Shown piece after piece: positions 32,649 to 43,908 of a DNA stretch of 44,250 nt. Both the position numbers and the translations under genes were made by a program. Source of the stretch: Tieghemiomyces parasiticus (Eukaryota > Kickxellomycota > Dimargaritomycetes > Dimargaritales > Dimargaritaceae); assembly GCA_027575765.1 (NCBI GenBank), contig JANBPT010000248.1, positions 1 through 44,250 of the forward strand, given 5' to 3'. The notes under the pieces are model-generated. The model did not search any database, was not told where the DNA came from, and saw only the letters and a list, made by a program, of their open reading frames with translations. Positions within the stretch are counted from its first letter, which is position 1. Each line of letters begins with the position of its first letter.

Positions 32649-34191
32649 CGCATTCGCGGGTCGGACTGCGGGATAGGCTCGGTGGTGGTCTTCACGGGAT
32701 TGCGTGGGCACTCAAGCCTGATTGACGGTCGGTGTTCTGGGTTTAAACTGCGTGGTCCCAAGCAAAATGAGGTGGAAATGAGTAGGGCGGAAATTGAAAG
32801 ATTGCCACGGGCGGCAGTTTGGGGTCACCTGGCTGACCTCGGGTAATACTGGTGGACAAATGACAAAATTATAAGCAGCTAGGTGAAGGACAATGAGGGG
32901 ATGCACGTATATAATGAGTATAGCATGAGGAACGCGACCATCACAACAACTGACTCAGGCCAAGGAATTCCAGCCAATAACCGGCCTTCGAAAGCCGAGC
33001 CCAGGAGTGATGCACACACGTTCTGGTACTGTGAACATACACCGTGCGGAATGCCACCATACCGTCAGTCACCCACTACAGTCGCCCTGAGCTTAATAGT
33101 AGCCAGGGCCATGAGCTATTTACTAAATGATTTCAATGTGCTACGCCCTCCTGTCCTAATTCCCTTTATCATTCGACAGCCCCCAGCACCCTACTCGACA
33201 CTGTATCTGTCAATAGTGAATGCTAGTGATACGTAGTAATGTGGACCTGTTCGATGTACCATCCCGGGTCAGCACTGCGAACCAAATCAGTACCAAAGGC
33301 GTAAACCAGTCGTGCCATTTCGGATAAAACGAATCGTTAAGATTTAGCGTCCTGCGCCTATAGAATGTTAAAACGAATACCACCCTGATGGGACGAAACC
33401 TCGGCAAAGAGATACGCCGCGCTGATCACCCGGCTGAAAACTGCCAAAGCGTAGGTCACGATACCATGGAGCTGAAGCCCCTTAGATCCGACATCTTTGC
33501 AGGCGGGATAAGAAATGGCCACCGATCGACGGCACGTTTACCAAGAATATATAGGACATACCCTCTGATCAATACCATTCGCCCGGCGTGGGTTGGCATG
33601 ATCGGCCCCCTAGCTCCGACAGGTACTGCCGACAAGACAAGCGCTGTTATCCAGGCCGTTTGGGCGGTATAGCGACTCATCTCTATCATAGAGCCTGCGT
33701 TCCCGGTGGTAGGCAAGCACGCTGCTGGGCGTATGACTCTGTGCATTGGGACGCCGTCGAATCCACCAGGGCACACGACGCGACCGCCGCAAAAAAATTG
33801 ACCTATCTCCCCCACCCATTGGCCCTTATATATTCCTAGCCATATTTATTGGCTGAGGTGCCAGTACCCCCCACCTCCGCTCGGTAAGAAAAGCAGTCCT
33901 GTGGCTTTCCCACACTCGAGCGGTTCATCTCCCTCGTTGGCTGACCACACATGATGGTTTCCGCTGCGCTCCCCCGGTCCTCTCCTTACCAAGCCGTCAC
34001 AATAGCCTACCAGTCCCCGACCCGTCTTTGTTCCTCCAACTTTCTCATTTACCTACCTGCTTCATCTGCCAGCACAAGTCTGCCTATTGACAGTCCCCTT
34101 GCGCACAATTTACTCCATTCTAGCTACCCTCGACCCACATTGGCCCCACGTACACACACGCCTCCCTGAAACTTTCGCATTCCCCCGTCGG
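32649..34191. other. Divergent region between the CCDC77-like gene and BCKDH-E2
   Basis: About 1.5 kb with no gene recognised. From about 33840 to 34190 it is strongly pyrimidine-rich on plus, as expected of the E2 promoter and 5' leader. Overlapping open frames at 33388-33839 look like chance. Confidence 0.5.
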
Positions 34192-36258
34192 ATGACCATG
34201 GCCACGCTGTCGACCCAGCTTTTACGGACGACCCGGTGCACCGGAAGAAAGGTACGTATTGCCTCAGGTAGCTAGAAGAATACTGGTGCCTACTCCGACC
34301 GGTTTGGAAAGTCGATAGGTGATGTCGGTTATGAAGGGGGGGGTGAAAACTCGCCCTCACGGGCTACGGCAACTCCTCACGACACCCGCCACTCGACCCT
34401 GCTCCAATACAATTTTTCAACCGATGTTTGCAACACTATCTATCTCTTGTCACCACCCTGTCACCCTAATCCGCCGAGCTTAGCTGCCCATGGCACCCGC
34501 GCTACGGAGAATGGGGTTGCGTCCCGATGCCGTTGGTTGCACCACCCAGCGGTTGCTTTCGACAGTCAACCGGCCCTCGCTAACCAGGACCCGATTGCAC
34601 TCACTTTCCGTCCGCGCCTTCCACACAACTTCAGCCGCCCACAAAGTGGTGCCCTACAACCTAGCTGATATTGGAGAGGGCATCACGGAGTGCGAGATTA
34701 TTCAATGGTAAATATTTCGACATCGGGTGCCAACCCTCAAGCAGACCTTGTCACCACGAGGCAGCAGCGCTCGGAAAGTACTGACTAGCCGTAGCAATCA
34801 GACTGGACTTGTAGTTGAGCGCCCTCCCTCCCTTTTCGGGTTACCCCGCATAAATAGGAGCTATGTATGCAATCTGGTGTCCAGCTCCTAACCTCTCTCT
34901 CTCCCTTCTCCACCCCCTTCTATCGGACCAGGTTCGTCAAACCCGGGGACAACATTGCCCAGTTCGACAAGATTTGTGAGGTCCAGTCCGACAAGGCCTC
35001 GGTCGAGATCACGTCCCGGTTCGACGGCAAGGTCACCAAGCTCCACCACGAGGCTGGCGATATGGCCCTAGTAGGAAAGCCCCTGGTGGATATTGAAGTA
35101 TCGGGTGCCTCGAGCGAGGCCACGGAGACTGAGGGTCATACACAGCTAACCAAGGGCGGCACTAAGGCTGAGCAGCCAGCTGAATCCTCGCCTCCGGCCC
35201 ATAAGGTCTCACCCAGCCAGTTAACCTCGCCCAGGGATATGACCAATGATTCTCCTGTCAAATCCGCCAACAGCGACATCATGGCAATCCCGGCGGTACG
35301 ACGCCTGGCTAAGGAGAACGGACTGGATTTGTCCCAGATACAGGGTACCGGCAAGGGCTACCGCATCACCAAGGAGGATGTACTCAAGTATCTGACCAAC
35401 CGCAGAAAGTCCTCATCCGCGCCGGCCCCGTCCGCGCCGATGAACTCAGAACTCCCGGCCCGCCCAACCCTGGGCCTGGTCGCCAAAGACCGCGAGGAGC
35501 CACTCACGGCCATCCAAAAGGCCATGTTCAAATCAATGACCGGCTCGCTGGCTGTCCCACACTTTGGCTTCACTGACGATTTCGACATGGAGGCCTGCAT
35601 GGCGCAGCGCCACCAGCTCAACGCCTGGCTCGCCAAGTATGAGGTGACAACCGAGGGCGGTGAGCGCCTGGCCAAAGTGTCTTATATGCCCTTCTTCATC
35701 AAGGCCCTCTCGGTGGCCCTACTCAAGTACCCCATTTTGAACGCTGCTCTCATCACGGACGAGTCTGGGGAAGCATCACGAGCGCGAATCCGCTACCGGA
35801 CCAGCCATCACATTGGTGTGGCCATGGACTCTCCGCAGGGACTTCTGGTTCCCAGTATCAAGGATGTGCAACAGCGCAGCGTGCTGGAAATTGCCGGTGA
35901 GCTCCAGCGGCTCCTACAGGCCGGCCGCCAAAACCGGCTGACCAACGCCGACCTCCAAGGTAGCACCATCACGCTGTCCAACGTAGGCATGATTGGCGGG
36001 ACCAACCTCAGCCCCGTCCTGGTGGCCCCCACTGTGTGTATCGGCGCCATCGGTAAGCTCCAGCGCGTACCGCGCTACGCCATCGTGCGTGACCCGTCCA
36101 CTGGCGAGTCCCGCGAGGCTGTGGTGCCAACCCATCTGCTCAACGTTAGTTGGTCCGCCGACCATCGTGTCATCGACGGCGCCACCATGGCCAACTTTGC
36201 CGTGTACTGGCAGAAATTGTTGCAGAACCCAGCCCTGCTGATGGCCCAGTTGCGCTAG
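34192..36258 (+). CDS. Branched-chain 2-oxoacid dehydrogenase E2 (lipoamide acyltransferase), mitochondrial
   Basis: Preferred model: exons 34192-34251, 34484-34707 and 34932-36258, 536 aa. A two-exon model from the ATG at 34490 gives 514 aa. Both yield an Arg/Ser/Thr-rich mitochondrial presequence. Intron 1 is supported by a GTACGT donor and a CTAAT site near 34465. The lipoyl domain follows (VPYNLADIGEGITECEI, CEVQSDKASVEI; lipoyl Lys116 in the long model), then a flexible linker. The E1/E3-binding domain (IPAVRRLAKENGLDLSQIQG) is at about 212-249, and the catalytic domain ends with SWSADHRVIDG (His506, Asp510). CEVQSDKASV points to the branched-chain enzyme (DBT) rather than pyruvate or oxoglutarate E2. 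It transfers acyl groups to CoA in Leu, Ile and Val breakdown in the matrix. Confidence 0.92.
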
Positions 36259-36448
36259 TGGTCTGCCTGGGGGGAGGGTTAGCCTACCTCTGCACATTTT
36301 CTATGAGTTTTCTTTGGGACCTAGGCTGCTTAGACAAACTTGTGAATGAATCTAGGAGGTCCTCGTTTTTGTTCTTGTTTTTCACAGCTGGGCCCGAAGC
36401 AGTGTTTAGACCAAGTCTCTGGGGACGGTTAGAATTCGTTTCCTTTTT

Positions 36449-36454
36449 AATAAA
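36449..36454 (+). terminator. Polyadenylation signal of the BCKDH-E2 gene
   Basis: AATAAA in an AT-rich context, about 190 bp past the stop codon. Confidence 0.45.
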
Positions 36455-37171
36455 AATATGGAGTTATCAGACCTGGCAAGTCACTAGTTATTAATTGGCC
36501 AAGCCCTGTAACATTTCGCGAAACATCGCCGATCCTTGTATCTCACCACCTAAGTGAGGTCCTAAAGCACCAATCCCTGTCCCACCTAAATTGATCGAGT
36601 TCGATGTATGAGTTCCCATATATTTATAGTGTTTTCAAGACTAAGTTGCCAAGCATGAATATGCTGAGATAATAGACAAACCAGATCCTGCTGCTATGTT
36701 CTTCTCAGACAGGGTTCGCTGGCAAACCAACATCTGCTAGGGCTGTGTCACTGTTACAGATTATCAGCCGCTTAACTACCCATCAGACTTGATTGGTAAG
36801 CTTGTCAGGAGCGGATATTACCTGAGGAAGGGGATCCATTGACGAGCGAGCAGAGAAGTCGGGGCTTGGCGTGCTTCCCTTCCACCATGCCTACCGTCAT
36901 GCGTGTATTGGGTTATAAAGATGGGGGCGTAGAAAAGAAATAAAACAACCAGTGCCTGAGAAAAATGAAATATGCGAATGGGTTGCCAAGCTTCAATACT
37001 AAATTCGTTGGTGAGCGAGGTCTCCCAGACCAGTGACCAAAGGTCACACCATCAGACGCACCTATAGCACTTTCACCCAACAAACTAATAACGACAGCAG
37101 CTTAACGACCACTCTCTCATCACAATATTTTTTTAATACTGGTTGTTGTCACCTAGAACGACCTTACCACC

Positions 37172-37303
37172 ATGCACGAGGTGGCAGCCACCCACGACTT
37201 CGCCACCAACCTGGACCGCCTTCATGAACCTAGCGAGAACAATCACCAATTACCCCCTCCACCTCCTATGATCCATCACAGCCACCTAGGGCAGTCTTCT
37301 TGA
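37172..37303 (+). CDS. Possible 43-aa small ORF or gene fragment
   Basis: ATG in a good context (ACCACCATGC) opens 43 codons with C-rich third positions in the first half, unlike the AT-rich surroundings. The peptide begins MHEVAATHDFATNLDRLHEP and has a run of five Pro. It has no signal peptide and no recognised domain. It could be a short real gene, the start of a decayed gene or chance. Confidence 0.2.
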   Translation: MHEVAATHDFATNLDRLHEPSENNHQLPPPPPMIHHSHLGQSS

Positions 37304-39566
37304 ATGACACTTGCCGTATTTCCTTACAATTCCATTATCCTCTACACTAGCACCTACTGACAAGGCCAAGTATCAGGCCGGTACCCCATACAAGGTCCTA
37401 AGTTAAGCGTCAATAAACATAAACCAACACCCTTTATTCATACTAGTCTTCGGATCGCGTTCAGACCTACCATAGTGGATATATATACCTATAGATTGAA
37501 GGCAGAGGAGGGAGTGATATGAAATAATCGAATCATGTGTCAAACTTTTCCAACTATAATTATCCAATGATAACGAGGATGGAGAGCAAATTAAAGGACA
37601 GTGCAAAAGCAAGGTTTAGTTAGTAAAGTGTGACTAGGCATGGACTATCAGGCACACGAAATCATCTTGTTAAACGACGAGGTGGTCCTTGGGTACTGGC
37701 GGGTGTTTCGTATCGCGCTATTTCACCACATTACCACCCTGTCTGTGGCAATCCCAGCCCCTCCTTAACCCTTCTCCTCATCCATTCACTGTATGTAAGC
37801 CAGCCTTAGACACAATTCGTTTGCCATAGTTTATTTAGTTAGCGTATCGCTTAAGTAAACGCATCTAACCTGGTTAGTACTTTTCAGCCCGGTTGCCTGG
37901 GTTACACTACCCTTCCCACTATCACGTACCTGTCCTACACAATGGCCCGAGGATTGCGTAACGATGCCGGCCGGTTAGTGTTCAGAATTTACCCTAGCAA
38001 CCAGCAGAGCCAGCAGGTATGTGTATGACCAAAATTATGCCAGGAAAAATAATTCCCCTTTTGAGCGCTATTTTTATCATTGACGAGCCATCGCTGAGCC
38101 TTTATGAGTTCACCCTTGGACTCAGATTTTGGGCATGACTTCCTGACGAACGATCATATGTTTATTGGGCCACGCTGAGGTCACCAAGAAAACGAGCGCT
38201 TCCCAAGTCACAATCTAATGTTATTTAGGGAAAGGGGGGGGTTTCCCTGAAAAATGGCCAGTGAGGTCTCGCTAAGTAGTCTATGTCAGTAAAAGTTACC
38301 TTTATAGAAAATACTGACGCCAGAAAGCTTCTATGGTATTTACTTTTTTTTGCATTATTTCGCGCGAATTTCCCCGTATTCGGACTGAACGGATTAGTGA
38401 CCAATCTGGCAGTCGGATATGGATAACGTTAAGCGCAGACTGTAGATATCCTCGATTCCATTGTCGACAACATGCAAGTATGAGCTGATGAGACGTGACA
38501 TTACGAATGGCCTTAAAAGTGTCAAGGGAGAGCCGAACGCAAGTACGTTAGGGCGGCCATCTCATGAACAGGTGTCACTTTGAGACTGTACAATGTGATC
38601 AGTCATGTCCTACATGCCGATGCAGGGCGCTGTCAGCATTACAATGGAAGGGCTGACCAGGTGACAGCCAAAACTGACGTTGGTTCAAAAAGCACTCAGG
38701 GTGCTGGTCTTCAGCTGCAGCCGAGTAATCATGGGTGGAAAACAATTGTGCCCGAAAGCGGTGTAGGTTGTGATACAGAGGATTGGCAGGATGGGCTGAG
38801 AGGAAGTGCTGAGGGGTTGATTGGCTGTGGCAGCGATGGGCGTTGAAAGTGAATGGGATTTCCAATGGCTACCACAGTTTTCGTGGATCAGCGACCTAGC
38901 CATCGTTCTTCCCCTAACCTACCAATATGACTAACCAAGGCTTCGTGAGACAGGGCTAGTGCGACCGATTCTCTGGGGCTCTTCCCTACAAGCATCAAGT
39001 TCTGGCGATTAAGCTGCACTGCATTCGACAGGCTGAACGCTCAAGACAGGAGGTGGGGAGGGGTGCAGTATGGCTCATGGAAAGCCTTGCACAGTTATAG
39101 TACTATTGTTTAATAGAACAATGGGTTTTCTGGAAGTGGGCGAGCCGTTAGCGAAGAGAGTAACCTATCTAAAGTAAGTCGACCCGCCACGAGGTCCTAT
39201 AGGTGTTGACGGGATGGGTGTAAAGGTGGCTCGATTTGCCTCTGCTGGATCACAGCTTGAACCGGAGCATCGTTTTCTGTTGGTCCTGCACTCTCAAAAT
39301 CGCCAATCCTCTTGTCTGTGTAGTCGCAGCAGCCGAGCCATTGGTGTTCACATCATTCGTCGGTTTCGCTCCACCAACCATATGCCTCCGCTGCCTATAT
39401 CCAACCTATGAAGCCATCTTCAGAAAAAGAAATCGAAAGAAAGGGACCACGACGTTCCCCGTACCTACCTGCCCTTCTTTCTATGTCGGACTTAAGGGCG
39501 GCCCCACGCCCACTGGGACATCTCTTCCCATCAGAGTGGTCGCACTGACATCGTGTGTGTATTCAG

Positions 39567-39743
39567 GCTGGTGACGGGTTGAATATCGCCTGCCAGGGAA
39601 TCCTTTCCACGTTGGGTAGAATCGCCCGTAGCCGGAACTTAGACGAAAAGCTTGTCACTGCCTTTGCTCATGGCACAGATGAATACCGTACGGTGCAACA
39701 GCCAGCAAATGACACATTGCCGAAACAGGTGGCCCGCAAGTAG
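39567..39743 (+). other. Possible terminal exon of an unrecognised gene
   Basis: An acceptor-like GTGTATTCAG is followed by 58 codons with ordinary amino-acid composition (NIACQGILSTLGRIARSRNL and further) and a TAG. I found no upstream exon whose frame and donor clearly match: a small candidate at 39408-39460 has the wrong phase. It may be chance or a remnant. Confidence 0.18.
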
Positions 39744-40404
39744 ACAGCGATAGAGTGAAAGAACGGGAGATAGGTGGTGCGGGGTGCACTGGCAGCGGTG
39801 TCCAATCCTAGTTCCAGTAGGGGCACCCCCTCCCCCATGTGCGGGGGCGGCCATGGGCGGACGGCGCAGGCAACGGCAGATCAGCTTTCCCCCGCCTTCC
39901 CTTCTAGCCTTTCACTGCAGGCGCTTGGGAGACTATCGGGGGTATAGGGTTCGCCATCTGCCAATAAGACGCCGGGGATCCGTGTCTTATCTTCTTCTAT
40001 TCGACCCCATCAAAAGTCTCACTGTCTGTCATTCGCCCGAGGTCGAGAGATCCACATTTGCTGCAGCTGCTCGACACTGCAATCGCTACTGAACCAGCAG
40101 CACCCCTGTCCTCGTGCCAATATTTAAATCGGGCCTCCCCCTGACCAGTCGACGCCGGTATAACTACCCGGGCCCATCCGATACCCGTCTCGTCAGCCGT
40201 TCTCTTCTCCACGTCCTTTTGAAGTCCGGCCACTTCTTTGTAACACCATCTGTACGACACCTCCCCTTGCCAACCCCTAGCTTCCTGACTTTATTACTCC
40301 TAGACCTTACTGTATTCGACGCCTAGGACCCTAGCCTATACCGCGTACGTTCATCCGCCGAAGCTCCACTTTTAACAGTCCCGCTGTATATACCTGCAAC
40401 GACC

Positions 40405-41460
40405 ATGCACAAGATTTCCGTCCACACCGACTACGGAGGCGAGTCGGACAAGTTTAGTGAAAGCTTACACCTGTACGACTCCGCCACGGCCAGCCAGTCC
40501 CACCGAGTCCGTCGCAAGCGTGGCATCGCCCTGGCTTTTCTCGGACTCTGCGGCTTCGCTCTCTTCGCCCTGACCATATTCAACTCCACCACCATGGTTA
40601 CGACCCTCAATACCCTACGCAGGGAGGTCCAAGCCCAGCGTCAACGTTGGAAAGATGACCTTGCCAGCGCCGACACTCGGGCGGCCGAAATCCCAGTGCT
40701 GACCCCGGAAGACACCCGCCGCGAGCGGATCCGCGAGGCCGAGGAGCGCAGCATAGCCATCCTGGGTCACGTCTATGTCATCAACCTGGCCAAACGTACC
40801 GACCGCCGGGACACCATGACCAACCTGTTCCGCCTGCTAGATATTCCCGTCGAGTTTCTCACCGCTGCCACCCCGGCCTCTATCGAGTTTGTTCCGCCCA
40901 GCGCCGAAAAGGTCAAGATGTCCGGGGGCCAGCTTGCGTGTTGGCGGTCACACATGAACGCCCTCCAAGATATCGTCCGCAACGACTATCCTTGGGCCTC
41001 GATTTTCGAGGATGATGTGGACGTCGAGACGGACCTTGTGGACCGCGTCGCCGCCAGTCTTCCTCACATTCCAGCCGACTGGGACATGTTTTATCTAGGC
41101 CACTGCTCGACGGGCAAGTATTTTGGGCCCCTGGTTAACGGCACCGAGGACGTGCGAATCTTGAACGGCGCCTGGTGCACTCACGGCTACATGGTCAACC
41201 AGCGTGGTGCCCGGAAGCTGCTAAAGCTGCTGGCCCAGCCTTACCACGCCATCGACGCCATGATTGCCGATTTAGGTGAAAATCATCAGCTTGTCACCTA
41301 CGCAGCCAATCCGTCGCTGGTAGCCCAGATTCGCGGTGACAACGATCCTTCGGATATCGCCAATAGCGGCGGAGGTCACTTGTGGGAGGGTCTAGTGAAC
41401 GACACCCGCAAGAAATTGGACGGCATGATCAAGCATAGCGACTCTAAGCTTCTGGGCTAG
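40405..41460 (+). CDS. Glycosyltransferase family 25 type II membrane protein, 351 aa
   Basis: Single exon. The N-terminal 38 residues are cytosolic-like with a basic RRKR at 35-38. One transmembrane anchor follows at about 39-60, then a charged stem with helical stretches to about 115. The lumenal catalytic domain holds VINLAKRTDRRDTM (124-137), a conserved LACWRSHMNAL and FEDDVDVE with the acidic EDD at 202-204 that would bind metal and nucleotide sugar. GAWCTHGYMVNQRGARKLL follows, typical of GT25 (LPS-biosynthesis/collagen galactosyltransferase-like fold). The expected place is the Golgi. Donor sugar and acceptor cannot be read from sequence; galactose is the common donor in the family. 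There is no KDEL-type tail. It stands alone between two gene-poor stretches. Confidence 0.88.
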   Translation: MHKISVHTDYGGESDKFSESLHLYDSATASQSHRVRRKRGIALAFLGLCGFALFALTIFNSTTMVTTLNTLRREVQAQRQRWKDDLASADTRAAEIPVLTPEDTRRERIREAEERSIAILGHVYVINLAKRTDRRDTMTNLFRLLDIPVEFLTAATPASIEFVPPSAEKVKMSGGQLACWRSHMNALQDIVRNDYPWASIFEDDVDVETDLVDRVAASLPHIPADWDMFYLGHCSTGKYFGPLVNGTEDVRILNGAWCTHGYMVNQRGARKLLKLLAQPYHAIDAMIADLGENHQLVTYAANPSLVAQIRGDNDPSDIANSGGGHLWEGLVNDTRKKLDGMIKHSDSKLLG

Positions 41461-41585
41461 CGGTGAGGCTCGGTCTCACGTTTCGACTGTACCATTTGCA
41501 TCTCGCTGTGCCATGTATTTTTTCCACTTAATTAATGACTTGTGCTTGGTTGGTAGGCGCGGTCGTGATGTCACCACTTATAAGT

Positions 41586-41591
41586 AATAAA
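41586..41591 (+). terminator. Polyadenylation signal of the GT25 gene
   Basis: AATAAA about 126 bp past the stop codon, followed by AT-rich DNA. Confidence 0.45.
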
Positions 41592-42889
41592 CGCGTTATA
41601 TATATTATTTATAGGTCCCGCCTTGATGCCTTGTATGTGGGAAAGACCCGTGACTTGGTCCTTATCGGTATAGTGTTAGTGCAGAGATAATACTAAATAT
41701 CATTGGGAAGCCAAGTGAAGGAGCGCTAGTGTCTTTCGAGAGAAGGAATGGCCTAGATGACTGTGCTAAGTAGAAGGTTAGGTAGTGAAACTGGCTATGG
41801 CTCTAGCCGCGTGCATGAGTAGCTGCGTGAAGGTGTAGTGAGGTCGTTGGGGGCTGCTGTCGTGTGCATCATGGAGTGAGGGCGTTTTTAGGCGACCCCA
41901 GCTGACCCTTTACTGCATATTAATACGCAGATGGTGTATGGTAAGGTAGCCGATATAAATGGACAGCGGATCTAATGTTATATGACGTTTTCTATGTCTT
42001 CTCCGGGCTGTCCCCGCGTAGAGGGCCTTGGCGCGAATATATATATGTATGGAGATTGGAGATCTGGCAATATCTATTATGGTGGTAGGTATTGTCACGA
42101 TTACTCTGCAATGTAACACCTGGACGCAACCAAGGCATGTGTTGGAGAATGGCTCAGCAACCCTATAGATTGCCTTCCCAAACGGCAGGCGAATAGATGA
42201 AGTTGCCAATAATTGGTCCCTGCGCCTCTCTCCTAGAGTGCTTGCTTCGTCCATCTGACACTCTTCTTTCCTTATCCAATATATACAAGTTATCGGGTCC
42301 TAGATAGAACGTTAGAAAGCTGTAAATTGCGTTATCTGCTTTGTTACTACTCCAATAGACAGCACTGAAAGGAAGATGTCTAGTCCTTCAATACAATGGC
42401 AGTGATAATATCGACGTGTTGTCGCTCTAGGACACTGGTCAGAGTTAGAATAGACGGAAACGTATTCTAGAACGACGGAGGATGGACTAGCAATCGCCAA
42501 GGAACTGGGAGGTCACAGGATGCCGTCCAACCTCGCGTTTAGGGTTACTTTCCTCGCACATTACAAATATATGTCATTTGGATACGTCGTCTCGTGCTGC
42601 CTGCAAAATACGATCCGCCGATGCCCACTACGTAGGGTTGACTTAAACGTGGAGGAGATTCTATGCGAAAGCAGTGCCCTTGGTATTGTAGTTGATGAGA
42701 AAAAGCGAGCGGAGGACGGGTCGCTGTTCGGACGACACTTCATTATAAGACCCTAAGCAGGGCTGTGTAGGAGAGCGTTGGAGTGAGAGAGAGGACGCTG
42801 ATAAATTAACTGACTGGCGGTCGGCCAGTGCGTGGGTGTGTCCCATGCAACGACATTAATTAGTGACGCGCCGTGGCCTACTTAGGGGA

Positions 42890-42897
42890 TATAAAAG
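42890..42897 (+). promoter_or_regulatory. Orphan TATA box
   Basis: TATAAAAG lies 154 bp upstream of an ATG at 43044, the spacing seen at the real secreted-protein genes. That ATG opens only 27 codons, ending at 43127, without a clear signal peptide. It may mark a decayed gene, a non-coding transcript or chance. Confidence 0.3.
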
Positions 42898-43738
42898 AAC
42901 AGACTACTGTGGCCACACCATTGTCACCATTATGTGCCTCTACACCCACCTCCAACGGTGTGATTGTGTCTGTGTATAATTCAACCTAGGCTCTGCATCA
43001 CCTGGGTGGGCATCAGGCTACTGGAGCCTGGCCCGCCGTAATCATGCGTCCACTAACGTTCTCACATTGCACTTCGTTTACTTCATGCTCATTGTGGCTC
43101 TCAACTCCCCATCTCGCTATAACTTAACCCCATAGTCCCTCTGTACTTGCCACTAAGCACGCCCAGAATAAATTAAACGATCTATTCATCGCGCCCAGTG
43201 TATAGAGATCTCAGTCCCTACCCCTCAGACTAATCTATTCAACGGAACATCAGCCGACGATCGCCACGGCTACATTGACTGGCTATAGTTAATGTTAACT
43301 GAAACAAAGGTGTGGGGTAGATACATGGGTGTGGAGAGGAAGGAATGAGTAGATCCTGCAAAGTTGATATTAAATTTACACCTCTGCCGATAGAGTGCAG
43401 CACGGTAGTCAAGCATCGCCCAGCCGCATCCTCGAGTCGTCCTTGAATACACTGCACTATATTGCTTCATGGTCCTTGGGAAGCTCGTACATTGCATCCT
43501 GGTATAATTTAACCTGTTTCTTTGTTGATTGCGTGATGTACTAAGGTCACATTGAGGGAGGGGGTACTGGAGGAGGGTAAGGGACTTGTGCCTGGTGTGA
43601 CGCTCCACTCTTTCTTCCCTATAGCCAGCCGGGAGGCTACACCCCGCTTTGGGACTTCACAGGCGGACACGCCCGACGGCTGGTGACATAGTGGTAAGTT
43701 ATCGGATACACTTGGTGGTTAGGTTGTGCTTAGTTGAG

Positions 43739-43746
43739 TATAAATA
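43739..43746 (+). promoter_or_regulatory. TATA box of the Gln/Asn/His-rich repeat gene
   Basis: TATAAATA, 170 bp upstream of the ATG at 43909. The region between is pyrimidine-rich and probably holds the transcription start and the 5' leader. Confidence 0.65.
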
Positions 43747-43908
43747 TCCCGGCTGCTTCTCCGTACTTTTCAATTATCAACCCATTGTCCACTACTTTCT
43801 ACAGCACAACAATAACTTTCCATTGCATTGCATTCATTTCCACTTGCTTCATCTACTCTGAGTTAAACCTCTTTCAAACCTATCCATCGCTGCCCCTCAG
43901 CCTTCACC

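Larger units (their letters stand above)
36259..40404. other. Long intergenic stretch, about 4.1 kb
   Basis: Contains the E2 polyadenylation signal at 36449 and then mostly AT-rich DNA without convincing genes. Two weak candidates are listed separately (37172-37303 and 39567-39743). The last 500 bp are pyrimidine-rich on plus and probably form the GT25 promoter. Confidence 0.5.
41461..43738. other. Intergenic, about 2.3 kb
   Basis: Holds the GT25 polyadenylation signal (41586-41591), a TA-rich patch near 41597-41612 and an orphan TATAAAAG at 42890-42897. No gene was recognised; open frames of 60-114 aa overlap on both strands. Confidence 0.5.

Noticed and set aside
38580..38903. 88-aa open frames on both strands
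   Set aside because: Mutually overlapping, no domain or signal peptide; the minus reading has ordinary composition but no start or splice evidence.
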